Position numbers and translations under genes: made by a program. Positions 41,379 through 49,856 of a DNA stretch of 64,000 nucleotides are shown one piece after another; position 1 is the first letter of the stretch, and every line of letters starts with the position of its first letter. The notes beneath the pieces are model-generated. The model worked only from the letters and a program-made list of their open reading frames with translations, had not been told where the DNA came from and searched no databases. This DNA comes from Sutcliffiella horikoshii. GTDB taxonomy: Bacteria; Bacillota; Bacilli; Bacillales; Bacillaceae_I. The stretch lies in the NCBI RefSeq assembly GCF_019931755.1, contig NZ_CP082918.1:972001-1036000 (forward strand). The letters run 5' to 3'.

Positions 41379-42902
41379 ATGAGATCGACGATCATATTAA
41401 TGTTAGCATTGCTATTAATTATCAGTGGGTGTTCCACTTCAAGCAGTCAAATGGAGACTTCCGCCAAAGATAAACTGACGGTCGTCCGTTTATCGGATGC
41501 CACCAAGCTTGACCCACACTTCATTACAGATATTTCAAGTGCTAATATCCTTTATCAAAAAGTTTATGAAACGCTTGTTGTGCCAGACTTGGACATGAAG
41601 CCCCAGCCAGGTTTGGCCAAAGAATGGGAACAAATTGATGATGTCACTTGGGAATTTATTTTAAGGGAAGGCGTTTATTTCCATGATGGGACGGTATTCA
41701 ATGCCGAGGCTGTAAAGGCAACATTTGATAGATTGCTTGATCCTAACACAGCATCCCCACAAGCTGAAAAACTGGGGATGATTGATGACATAGAAATTGT
41801 CGATGAGTATACAGTTCGTTTTCATCTATCAGCAGCCTATGCCCCGCTGTTGTCCATACTAAGTGCGAATGAGGGAAGTATCATCAGTCCAAAAGCGCTC
41901 TCTGAGAATCCAAAGAAACTTTGGGAACATCCGGTAGGCACAGGGCCGTTCGTCTTTGACTATTGGAAGGTAGGACAGGAAATATCCTTAAAGAAAAATG
42001 AGGAATACTGGGGAGATAAGCCAAAGATAAATCAGGTTGTGTTTAAAGTAGTGCCTGAAGATACCACTAGGCTTGCCATGATTGAAACAGGAGAAGCGCA
42101 TGTTAATGATCAGGTTCCCATTACAGAGATTGATAGAATCGAAGCTTCGGAAACACTGAATCTGTACCGGGCAGATGGGTTAGGAATAGAGTTTCTTGGC
42201 TTTAATGTTCAAAAAGCCCCGTTTGATCAATTGGAGGTTCGAAAAGCAATAACGCAGGCTATTGACAGAAAGGCAGTTCTAGAAGGTGTCTTCCAGAACT
42301 CTGGAATGCTTGCCAATTCTCCCATGAGTCCGAAGGTATTCGGATACAGTGATGACGTTAAACCTTATGACTATGATTTAGAGAATGCCAAAGCTTTATT
42401 GCAAGAGGCTGGATTAGAAGGGCTTAAGGTCACCATTACCACCAATGATCGAAAAGAGCGAATAAATGTAGCAGAAGTCGTACAATCTCAACTGAAGAAA
42501 ATAGGGATCAATGCGGAAGTGGAAGTACTAGAATGGGGTGCCTATATAGAAGCATTAAATAATGGCGAACACGAAATGTTCGTCGGTGGATGGGGAAATG
42601 CTACGGGAGACGGAGATTACAATCAATATAATGTATTCCACTCCTCTTCGCATGGGGGAGCAGGTAACCATACTTATTACCATAACCCTGAAGTTGATCG
42701 AATCATAGAGGACGCCAGAAAAGAAATAGATGAAGAAACTAGAAGAAGCCTTTATGAACAGGCAATGAAACTGGAAATGGAAGATGCAGCTATGATCCCA
42801 CTCAGATACTACGAACATCTAGCTGTCTATCATAAAGATGTAGAGGGACTTGTAATCAGCCCTGTTAACTACATCCTTCTCAATGAAATCACTATAAAAT
42901 AA
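41379..42902 (+). CDS. ABC transporter substrate-binding lipoprotein 2 (SBP family 5)
   Basis: 507 residues, lipobox IISGC (Cys ~18). It shares long stretches with the preceding protein (LSDATKLDPHFITDIS, EYTVRFHLS, EHPVGTGPF, GGWGNATGDGDYNQYN). A perfect hairpin without a T-run follows (42913-42933). Two binding proteins for one transporter suggest two related substrates. Confidence 0.92.
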   Translation: MRSTIILMLALLLIISGCSTSSSQMETSAKDKLTVVRLSDATKLDPHFITDISSANILYQKVYETLVVPDLDMKPQPGLAKEWEQIDDVTWEFILREGVYFHDGTVFNAEAVKATFDRLLDPNTASPQAEKLGMIDDIEIVDEYTVRFHLSAAYAPLLSILSANEGSIISPKALSENPKKLWEHPVGTGPFVFDYWKVGQEISLKKNEEYWGDKPKINQVVFKVVPEDTTRLAMIETGEAHVNDQVPITEIDRIEASETLNLYRADGLGIEFLGFNVQKAPFDQLEVRKAITQAIDRKAVLEGVFQNSGMLANSPMSPKVFGYSDDVKPYDYDLENAKALLQEAGLEGLKVTITTNDRKERINVAEVVQSQLKKIGINAEVEVLEWGAYIEALNNGEHEMFVGGWGNATGDGDYNQYNVFHSSSHGGAGNHTYYHNPEVDRIIEDARKEIDEETRRSLYEQAMKLEMEDAAMIPLRYYEHLAVYHKDVEGLVISPVNYILLNEITIK

Positions 42903-42912
42903 TGACATGGTT

Positions 42913-42933
42913 AGGGCCTAGTAACTAGGCCCT
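42913..42933 (+). other. Intercistronic hairpin after SBP 2
   Basis: AGGGCCTAG-TAA-CTAGGCCCT: 9-bp perfect stem, 3-nt loop, no T-run, just before the next ribosome-binding site CTAGGAGG. It probably protects the upstream mRNA or sets differential expression. Confidence 0.65.
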
Positions 42934-42952
42934 CCAACTAGGAGGAAAAGAG

Positions 42953-44194
42953 ATGAATAGAAACAGTTATTGGTTGAAAAATGTGCGAATAGAAGTGGGG
43001 TTTGAACAAGAGGATAATCGCTTGAAAACATTGACTGAAATGGTTCACTTAAAAGTAGTAGAAGGGAAAATTGCTGCACTATCCAAGGAGCAGCCCAAGG
43101 ATAATCTTCCCGAAAAGGATGCGAAAGGATTACTGCTGCTTCCCTCTTTAAAAGAAATGCATATTCATATCGATAAAACTTATTATGGAGGTCCATGGAA
43201 AGCTTGCACACCAATAACTAACGGTATTTTTACAAGAATTGAAGAAGAAAAAAAACTACTTCCACAGCAATTGGCAACAGCACAGGAAAGAGCTGAGAAA
43301 GTAATTGAATTATACCTAAAGCACGGCCATTCCCATATACGAACTCATTGTAATATCGATCCCTCCATCGGATTGAAGAATTTAGAAGCCACATTGAATG
43401 CTGTAAATAAATTCAAAGATGTGATGACATTTGAAATTGTCGCCTTTCCTCAACACGGATTATTGCGAAGTGAAGTGGCACCTTTAGTAAAGGAAGCAAT
43501 GGAAATGGGGGCTACACATGTAGGTGGGGTGGACCCGGCGACCATAGACAGGAATATCGAAAAATCACTCCACACCATCTTTGATATTGCAGTCCAGTCC
43601 GGTTCATCAGTAGATGTTCATATTCATGATCCGAACAGCCTTGGCGCTTTCACTTTTGAGCGGATGGCTCATTATACAACACAAGCTGGCCTTCAGGGCA
43701 GAACGACCATCAGTCATGCCATCGCATTAGGGGACTTGGAGACCATCCAGCTTGAGGAAACGGTAAAGATGTTAGTAGATAACAAAATTGATGTGACCAC
43801 CACTGTTCCCATTAACCGCCCGACCATTCCAATCCCCTTATTAACCCAAATGGGACTGATTGTTTCTCTAGGGCATGACAGTATTACAGACCATTGGTCA
43901 CCTTTTGGTACTGCCAACACCATTGAAAAAATGTGCGTACTCGCAGAACGTTTCAGACTTATTGATGAAAAAACTCTATCCTCCTTGGTTCAATATGGAA
44001 CAGGGGGAATCACCTCACTAAGTGCTACAGGTGAGAGACAATGGCCAAAGATTGGAGACGATGCTTCCATGATATTAGTGGATGCAAGTTGTTCAGCAGA
44101 AGCGGTTGCAAGGCGTACAGATGTCAAGGCCCTTTTCTATAAAGGCAAGGAAGTGAACCGATTGGAAATGGAAAAACAATCGATAGCAAAATAA
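42953..44194 (+). CDS. Amidohydrolase 1, cytosine deaminase family
   Basis: 413 residues of the metal-dependent amidohydrolase superfamily. Landmarks follow E. coli CodA in order: MHIHIDKTYYGGPW (metal His pair), RTHCNID, FEIVAFPQHGLL, DVHIHD, SHAIALG and GHDSITDHWSPFGTAN (metal Asp). At the position of the CodA catalytic Glu217 (HCDE) an Asp appears (HIHD), so the substrate probably is not cytosine. Likely a deaminase or cyclic amide hydrolase acting on the imported compound. RBS AGGAGGAA. Confidence 0.85.
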   Translation: MNRNSYWLKNVRIEVGFEQEDNRLKTLTEMVHLKVVEGKIAALSKEQPKDNLPEKDAKGLLLLPSLKEMHIHIDKTYYGGPWKACTPITNGIFTRIEEEKKLLPQQLATAQERAEKVIELYLKHGHSHIRTHCNIDPSIGLKNLEATLNAVNKFKDVMTFEIVAFPQHGLLRSEVAPLVKEAMEMGATHVGGVDPATIDRNIEKSLHTIFDIAVQSGSSVDVHIHDPNSLGAFTFERMAHYTTQAGLQGRTTISHAIALGDLETIQLEETVKMLVDNKIDVTTTVPINRPTIPIPLLTQMGLIVSLGHDSITDHWSPFGTANTIEKMCVLAERFRLIDEKTLSSLVQYGTGGITSLSATGERQWPKIGDDASMILVDASCSAEAVARRTDVKALFYKGKEVNRLEMEKQSIAK

Positions 44195-44211
44195 AAGTGG
44201 AGGGATAGGAA

Positions 44212-45453
44212 ATGAAAGAGACATTTTGGCTAGTCAATATTAAATTAGAAACAGGCTTCAGTATCTTAGAAAATGGAGCACATAAAACGGAGACATCGTT
44301 ATTTTCCATAAAAATTGAAGAAGGTATCTTCAAGGAAATACAAGAACAGCCTTTTGATATACCATCTGGAGAGGTCAAAAAAGATGCAACGGGTCTACTA
44401 GCCCTTCCTTCTTTCAAGGAAATGCACAATCATCTGGATAAGACATATCTTTCACTTGATTGGAAGGCACCAATCCCTGTAAAGAACCTGAAAGAAAGAC
44501 TTCACCATGAAGCCCTTGAATTAGGGGAACTTGCCCCAACCACAAAGCAGCGTGCAAATAAAATGATAGAGATGATTCTGAGCAAAGGATCAACACATAT
44601 ACGCACACATGTAAATATCGATCCTTACATTGGGCTTAAAAACCTGGAAGGGATAAAAGAAGCCCTAGAAGAATATAAGGATTACCTAAGCTATGAGATT
44701 GTTGCCTTTCCCCAACATGGGATGTTGGAGCATATAGAGGTCATTCCACTAATGAAGGAGGCCATGCGAACGGGAGCAACGATTGTAGGTGGATTAGACC
44801 CTGCAGGCATTGATAAGAATATTGAAAAATCACTATATGAAACAATGAACTTGGCTGAGGAGTTTAATGCAGAAATCGATATTCACTTGCATGACCATGG
44901 ACACGTCGGATTTTATACAATTGATAAATTAGTAGAGATGGTGAAAGAGGCAAACTGGAAAAATCGCGCAGCAGTCAGCCATGCCTTCAGTCTAGGTGAT
45001 GTCCCTGAAACACAAGCACGTGAGATGGCAGAGTATCTTGGGGGAAATGGTGTGGCCATCATGTCAACCATTCCTATTAATCGTGTCATTCCACCAATAG
45101 ATTTACTTGATCAATTTAACGTTCCTGTTTATTTAGGGTGTGACGGCTTCTTCGATTCATGGGGCCCATTTGGGAACGGGGATGTTTTAGAAAAGGTAAA
45201 ACGTTACTGTGAAAGAACAAAGCGAATAGATGAGAAAGCGCTAGCTTATTCCTTAAAGTGGGCTACCGGTGGCCTCACCCCTCTTTCGGCAAGTGGGGAA
45301 ATGCAATGGCCAAAAGTGGGAGATGAGGCATCGCTAGTACTGATGGATGCATCGTGTTCGGCTGAAGCGATAGCCAGGCTTCCAAAAAGAAAATCCGTTT
45401 ATTTTAAAGGCAAGGAAGTTTACCATAATGCATTCCATTTACAATATAGTTAA
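44212..45453 (+). CDS. Amidohydrolase 2, cytosine deaminase family
   Basis: 413 residues, tandem paralogue of the previous gene with the same landmarks: MHNHLDKTYLSLDW, RTHVNIDP, VAFPQHGML, DIHLHDHG, SHAFSLGD, GCDGFFDSWGPFGNGD. The amidohydrolase and the binding protein are both duplicated, which suggests paired substrate specificities. GGAGGGATAGGAA precedes the ATG. Confidence 0.85.
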   Translation: MKETFWLVNIKLETGFSILENGAHKTETSLFSIKIEEGIFKEIQEQPFDIPSGEVKKDATGLLALPSFKEMHNHLDKTYLSLDWKAPIPVKNLKERLHHEALELGELAPTTKQRANKMIEMILSKGSTHIRTHVNIDPYIGLKNLEGIKEALEEYKDYLSYEIVAFPQHGMLEHIEVIPLMKEAMRTGATIVGGLDPAGIDKNIEKSLYETMNLAEEFNAEIDIHLHDHGHVGFYTIDKLVEMVKEANWKNRAAVSHAFSLGDVPETQAREMAEYLGGNGVAIMSTIPINRVIPPIDLLDQFNVPVYLGCDGFFDSWGPFGNGDVLEKVKRYCERTKRIDEKALAYSLKWATGGLTPLSASGEMQWPKVGDEASLVLMDASCSAEAIARLPKRKSVYFKGKEVYHNAFHLQYS

Positions 45454-45459
45454 TTTGTC

Positions 45460-45488
45460 AATTCCCACAGAAATGTGGGAATTTTTCT
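45460..45488 (+). terminator. Terminator/attenuator before the EamA gene
   Basis: AATTCCCACA-GAAA-TGTGGGAATT followed by TTTTCTTA; it would reduce readthrough into the transporter gene. Confidence 0.75.
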
Positions 45489-45503
45489 TAGGGGGCATGG
45501 AAG

Positions 45504-46394
45504 ATGGCAAAAGCATATAGTTTATTATTGTTTTGTGTTCTGGTCTGGGGAAGTAACTTTGTAATCGGGAAGCTATTATTAGAAAGTTTTTCCCCTGGAT
45601 TTACTACATTTGCCCGGTTCTTAGCCATTGTTCTCGCTTTGTATATATACGGGAAATGGAATGGTATCTCTTTTCATTTCCCTAAATTAACCAAGAAGAA
45701 TTTGCTTGTCTTTGTTTTGTTAAGTACTGTGGGGGTTTTTATTAATCAATGGAGCTTCTTTATAGGATTACAACATGCGGACTCCACTTCTGCAGCAGTG
45801 ATATTAGCCATGACACCTTTGATAACTTGTATTCTTGCTGCCATTTTTCTTCATGAAGTGTTTACAAAAAATATGGCAATCGGTTTGATTGTTGCTGCAA
45901 TAGGAGTATTTATCGTGGTCGGAAGCGGGTATGATGGAACCTTTTTAAAGGTTGAAAAAGGGTTATGGTGGATTGCAATCACTATGGTGACATTCTCTTT
46001 GTTGATTATCCTAACAAGATTATTGTCTAAAAGAATGGAGGCATTCTCCCTCACTTTTCACTCTAATGTACTGGCTTTCATCATTTCCATTCCGTTTGCT
46101 GTATTAGAGGAGGAAAAGGCGATAACTGCAGCTCCTGGAGCATGGATTCTTTTAATAGTTACGGCAATTATTGTACATGGTTTCTGTAACCTTATCTGGA
46201 ACAAGCAAATAAAGTATATAAATGCATCGAAAGCGTCAACCTTGACTAACTTAGAACCATTTGTAGCGATGATATTAGGTTTCTTTCTTCTTAGTAAACC
46301 CATACTAATGACTCAAGTAATAGGAGCAATCTTCATTGTTTGTGGTGTTATATTGTCTAACAAGAAGAGGAGCAGAAGATATGCAATTACTTAA
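45504..46394 (+). CDS. EamA (DMT) family transporter
   Basis: 296 residues with ten hydrophobic helices and two EamA repeats (~5-140 and ~152-290). A start of the form YSLLLFCVLVWGSNFVIGK and the HADSTSAAVILAMTPLITC motif are family-typical. Such proteins often export amino acids or metabolites, so it may remove a product of the amidohydrolases. AGGGGGC precedes the ATG. Last gene of the island. Confidence 0.88.
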   Translation: MAKAYSLLLFCVLVWGSNFVIGKLLLESFSPGFTTFARFLAIVLALYIYGKWNGISFHFPKLTKKNLLVFVLLSTVGVFINQWSFFIGLQHADSTSAAVILAMTPLITCILAAIFLHEVFTKNMAIGLIVAAIGVFIVVGSGYDGTFLKVEKGLWWIAITMVTFSLLIILTRLLSKRMEAFSLTFHSNVLAFIISIPFAVLEEEKAITAAPGAWILLIVTAIIVHGFCNLIWNKQIKYINASKASTLTNLEPFVAMILGFFLLSKPILMTQVIGAIFIVCGVILSNKKRSRRYAIT

Positions 46395-46418
46395 AGGAAG
46401 GATCTTTTTCAAGCCAAT

Positions 46419-46444
46419 CTACCAGCCGAGGGGCTGGTTTTTCT
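46419..46444. terminator. Duplicate of the yhbH terminator, right boundary of the island
   Basis: Bases 46421-46448 are identical to 32795-32822 (28 bp), including the ACCAGCC-GAGG-GGCTGGT stem and the T-run. Confidence 0.88.
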
Positions 46445-46471
46445 TATGGGACAAAAGGAGGAATAGATCGT

Positions 46472-46573
46472 ATGAAAAGCGAAGTATTAACTATGATGAA
46501 GATTAGTGATTTCTTGTTGGTAGGGGCGTTGGTATGTTTGAGAATGTGGGGCATGTCTTATATCATGTTTTAA
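46472..46573 (+). CDS. Possible 33-residue leader peptide overlapping the kinase gene
   Basis: AAAAGGAGGAA lies 10 nt before the ATG. The frame (MKSEVLTMMKISDFLLVGAL...) is hydrophobic, ends at 46573, and overlaps the start of the kinase gene in a different frame by 40 bp. It could couple translation or be a chance frame. Confidence 0.35.
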   Translation: MKSEVLTMMKISDFLLVGALVCLRMWGMSYIMF

Positions 46574-47793
46574 TTATTTTGTTTCCAATTTTATTTTATT
46601 ATCAGTTTTTAAATAAAGGCGCATTAGGATTAAAGGAAAAAGTTAATTATAGATTTCTGTTTATTATGTTGGTCATGGTCATTTGTACAATGTCTTTTCC
46701 GATTGAAGTAACAGATGGGTCTTATTATGATCAAAAGCTTATACCTGTCATTTTGTCGTTTTTGTATGGTGGATTGTTAACAGGGGCTATAGTCGTGATG
46801 TCCATGCTTTATTATTTATATATTATCGGAGACAGCAATATAATGGTTATGGTTATAAATTACTTCATTCTTTCAGCACTCTTGATGATATTCCGGAATA
46901 GATATTCAAGTTTGAGCTTAAAAAAGAAAATTTCTATCGTTTCCTTTATATTCTTGCTTATTACAGCAACCAGGGCGATCAGATTATTTCACCTTAATGA
47001 AGAAAAGGAAATTTTCTTAAATGTGCTTGTTTCCATCATAACCTGGATTTCTTTAGTAACGGCTATCATGATAATTGAAAATTTGAATATGCAAATGCAA
47101 TTGCAACATGAATTGCAACGTTCAGAGAAGCTTAAAGTGGTTAGTGAGCTTGCAGCATCAGTTGCTCATGAGGTCAGGAATCCGATGACATCGACCCGGG
47201 GATTTCTTCAATTGATGAGTCAAGATGGAAATTTAAATAGTTCCCAAAAAAGATATATTGATATCTCTATCGAGGAATTAGACCGGGCCCAATCCATTAT
47301 TCAGGACTATCTTTCACTGGCCAAACCCAATAAGCAGGGGATGGACAGGATCAATGTATCTAAGGAGTTGGAACACGTCGTCCAGCTCATGTCCACCTAT
47401 ACGACTCTTAATAACACGAGCATTCGTCATGAGATAGAAGATGAATTGTATATTAAGGCAAATAAGGATGAAATGAAACAGGTACTGATTAACTTGATCA
47501 AAAATGCTATTGAAGCTATTGATAAGGATGGAATGGTGACTGTTAAGGCTTCTAGCAGCAGAGGAATGGTTTTAATAGAGATCATGGATGATGGTGTGGG
47601 GATGACGCCACAACAGGTGGAAAGATTGGGGACGCCTTTTTATTCTACTAAGGATAAGGGGACCGGCATTGGTTTGACGATTTCTTTTCAAATTATTGAA
47701 TTACTGCAAGGGAAAATCGAAGTAACAAGTGAGGTAGGGAAAGGAAGCATTTTTACTATTAAGTTACCAATGGAAACTAGTGAAAACAGCTAG
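46534..47793 (+). CDS. Sporulation-type sensor histidine kinase, KinB-like
   Basis: 419 residues. Five or six membrane helices (~1-190) start MFENVGHVLYHVLIILFPIL, similar to KinB, without a sizeable outer domain. HisKA follows with the phospho-acceptor SVAHEVRNPMTSTRGFLQL (His ~212), and HATPase_c has N-box LINLIKNAIEAI, DDGVGMT and GTGIGLTIS. No receiver domain, as for kinases feeding the Spo0F phosphorelay; the target is inferred. AGGGG lies 7 nt before the ATG. Confidence 0.88.
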   Translation: MFENVGHVLYHVLIILFPILFYYQFLNKGALGLKEKVNYRFLFIMLVMVICTMSFPIEVTDGSYYDQKLIPVILSFLYGGLLTGAIVVMSMLYYLYIIGDSNIMVMVINYFILSALLMIFRNRYSSLSLKKKISIVSFIFLLITATRAIRLFHLNEEKEIFLNVLVSIITWISLVTAIMIIENLNMQMQLQHELQRSEKLKVVSELAASVAHEVRNPMTSTRGFLQLMSQDGNLNSSQKRYIDISIEELDRAQSIIQDYLSLAKPNKQGMDRINVSKELEHVVQLMSTYTTLNNTSIRHEIEDELYIKANKDEMKQVLINLIKNAIEAIDKDGMVTVKASSSRGMVLIEIMDDGVGMTPQQVERLGTPFYSTKDKGTGIGLTISFQIIELLQGKIEVTSEVGKGSIFTIKLPMETSENS

Positions 47794-47807
47794 TTTCCTT
47801 TTTTTTA
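47770..47807 (+). terminator. Terminator of the kinase gene
   Basis: GGAAACTAG-TGAAAACAG-CTAGTTTCC followed by eight T; the stem overlaps the stop codon. Confidence 0.9.
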
Positions 47808-47816
47808 GCTGAGCAT

Positions 47817-47844
47817 ACACCGCTGTTGATTTCAGCAAATAGCA
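47817..47844 (+). repeat. Remnant of the GC-rich element
   Basis: ACACCGCTGTTGATTTCAGC is nearly identical to the left end of the element at 28796; the rest of the element is missing. Confidence 0.55.
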
Positions 47845-47848
47845 ATTT

Positions 47849-47884
47849 AAAAAACCCCCGACCATCGCTAGTCGGGGGTCTTTA
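47849..47884. terminator. Bidirectional terminator between kinase and SBP 3 genes
   Basis: AAACCCCCGAC-CATCGCTA-GTCGGGGGTCTTTATT; A-run on the left serves the minus strand gene. Confidence 0.88.
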
Positions 47885-47888
47885 TTAA

Positions 47889-49484
47889 TTAGTTAAGCTT
47901 CACACCGTGGAAGTAAGGAGTACCACTGAAGTCTACGAATAGACCGTTAGCACCGTTTGTTCCATAGATGAAGTCAGGATGTTGCAAGTAAACCATTGGA
48001 GCTTCGTCTACAAGGATCTCAGAGATCTCTTTGTAAGCTTCGTCACGCTTCGCTTGATCAGTCTCAGAACGAGCTAGGTCAAGTAACTCATCCACGCGGT
48101 CGTTTGCGTAGAATGAACGGTTACCAGGAGCACCGAAAGCAGAAGAGTGGAATAGAGCGTATAAACCGTAGTCAGCATCAGCTGTTACAGTAGTCCAACC
48201 TAAGATGAATAGTTCATGCTCACCAGCACCAGTTTTCTCTAGGAAAGCACCCCATTCGATTGTTTCAATGTTAACTTTGATTCCGATTTTGCTTAATTGA
48301 TCTTGAGCAAGTAATGCGATATCCGCACGCTCTTTAGATCCTTCGTTTACAAATAAAGTTGTTTCAAAACCATCTTCAAATCCAGCTTCAGCTAGTAAAG
48401 CTTTAGCAGCTTCTACATCATATCCAAGTGGCTCAAGATCTTGGTAGTTACCAACAACTGTAGGAGCAAGAGGTCCTACTGCAGGTACACCTTGACCGTC
48501 AAGGATACCGTCAACGATATCGTTTTTGTTGATAGCCATAGAGATTGCTTGACGTACTTCTTTAATGTTGAAAGGTTCTTTTTCCATGTTGAATCCTAAG
48601 TAGTCCATACGAGTACCGCGAACACGAGTTAACTCGATTCCAGCACTTTCCAAACCTTCTACACGAGCAACATCAGAAGCACCAACTTGGATAACGTGAG
48701 CTTCACCAGCTTCAAGTTGTGCTACACGAGTAGATTGCTCAGCATTTACAACGAATTTAACGGAATCAAGAGCAGGAGCTCCGTTCCAGTAGTTTTCGTT
48801 TTTGTTTAAAACGATTTCAGCACCGCGGTTCCAAGATCCAAATACGAATGGACCAGTACCTACTGGGTTTTCGTCTACTTTCTTACCACCGTTGTTTTCT
48901 TCTTCAATAGCAGAAGGAGCAATGATAGATCCAGCGTTATGCGCTAAGTGAGCTGGTAGTGGAGCGAAAGGCTTTTCTGTTTTGAATTGTACAGTGTAGT
49001 CGTCTACAACAACTACTTCTGTGATCATGTTAAGTACTACTGCACGTGGAGATGCAAATTCAGGATCGATGATACGCTCGATCGTCATTTTTACAGCATC
49101 TGCAGTGAAGTCAGTTCCGTCATGGAATTTAACGTCGTCGCGAAGTTTGAATTCCCAAGTAGTTTCATCTACAGCTTCCCAAGATTCAGCTAGAGAAGGA
49201 ATGACAGTTCCGTCTGCTTCATATGCAGTTAAACGGTCAAATAATTGAGTTGTTACGTTAGTTGTAGCAGTATCGTTCATTCCGTGTGGGTCAAGTGTAG
49301 GAGCATCAGATGGAACAACGTATACTAATTCTCCGCCTTCTTGTCCTGCAACGTCCTCACCATCGCCTGATCCGGCATTAGTGTTTCCGTTTGTTGGTGT
49401 GCTGCTGTTACCGCCACTACATGCTGAAAGAACTAGCATAAGTGAAAGCAGAAGCAAGAAAAACACATTCTTTTTTGCTTTCAT
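47889..49484 (-). CDS. ABC transporter substrate-binding lipoprotein 3 (SBP family 5)
   Basis: 531 residues, lipobox VLSAC (Cys ~22), Gly/Asn/Thr-rich linker, then the family 5 body (LDPHGMNDTATTNVTTQLFD, DDVKFHDGTDFTADAVKMT, NPVGTGPFVFGSW). Similar to glutathione/dipeptide binding proteins. It is divergent from the permease/ATPase genes at 49857-53749, which it presumably serves. GGGGGG lies 8-13 nt upstream of the ATG. Confidence 0.92.
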   Translation of the reverse strand: MKAKKNVFFLLLLSLMLVLSACSGGNSSTPTNGNTNAGSGDGEDVAGQEGGELVYVVPSDAPTLDPHGMNDTATTNVTTQLFDRLTAYEADGTVIPSLAESWEAVDETTWEFKLRDDVKFHDGTDFTADAVKMTIERIIDPEFASPRAVVLNMITEVVVVDDYTVQFKTEKPFAPLPAHLAHNAGSIIAPSAIEEENNGGKKVDENPVGTGPFVFGSWNRGAEIVLNKNENYWNGAPALDSVKFVVNAEQSTRVAQLEAGEAHVIQVGASDVARVEGLESAGIELTRVRGTRMDYLGFNMEKEPFNIKEVRQAISMAINKNDIVDGILDGQGVPAVGPLAPTVVGNYQDLEPLGYDVEAAKALLAEAGFEDGFETTLFVNEGSKERADIALLAQDQLSKIGIKVNIETIEWGAFLEKTGAGEHELFILGWTTVTADADYGLYALFHSSAFGAPGNRSFYANDRVDELLDLARSETDQAKRDEAYKEISEILVDEAPMVYLQHPDFIYGTNGANGLFVDFSGTPYFHGVKLN

Positions 49485-49856
49485 GTAAAATTACCCCCCT
49501 GAAGATTTGTTTTTGTTACAAGATTGTAATCAATGGATAAGCCACGATTGTTTATTATCATAATTCAAAAACTGAAAATTCACAAGAGTTGTTTTACAAG
49601 AAATTTTAACAAATTTATTATTTTTGTAATAATTCGCGAGAAAAAACGAATTAATATTACGTTTTTGTTAATTTTTTCATGCATATAATGAAAGGTATTT
49701 CTAAGTAAAAAATCTATTAATCACAAAATTAAGTATGCTAAGACTCTTTAAAACTATTGTAATATTACGAATTAATAGCTATTATAGAACCTAGTTATGT
49801 TGAATATTTAGAAATATTAAGTTTGTTACAAAGAGATGAAGGGATGAGAAGAGCGT
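49485..49856. promoter_or_regulatory. Divergent promoter region of the second Opp-type system
   Basis: Leftward: TTGTGA (-35, complement of 49580-49585), 17-nt spacer, TATGAT (-10, complement of 49557-49562); the spacer holds AATTTTCAG, a CodY half-box. Rightward: TTGTAA (49757-49762), 17-nt spacer, TATTAT (49780-49785). The region between (49590-49750) is very AT-rich with no further pattern I can name. Confidence 0.6.
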
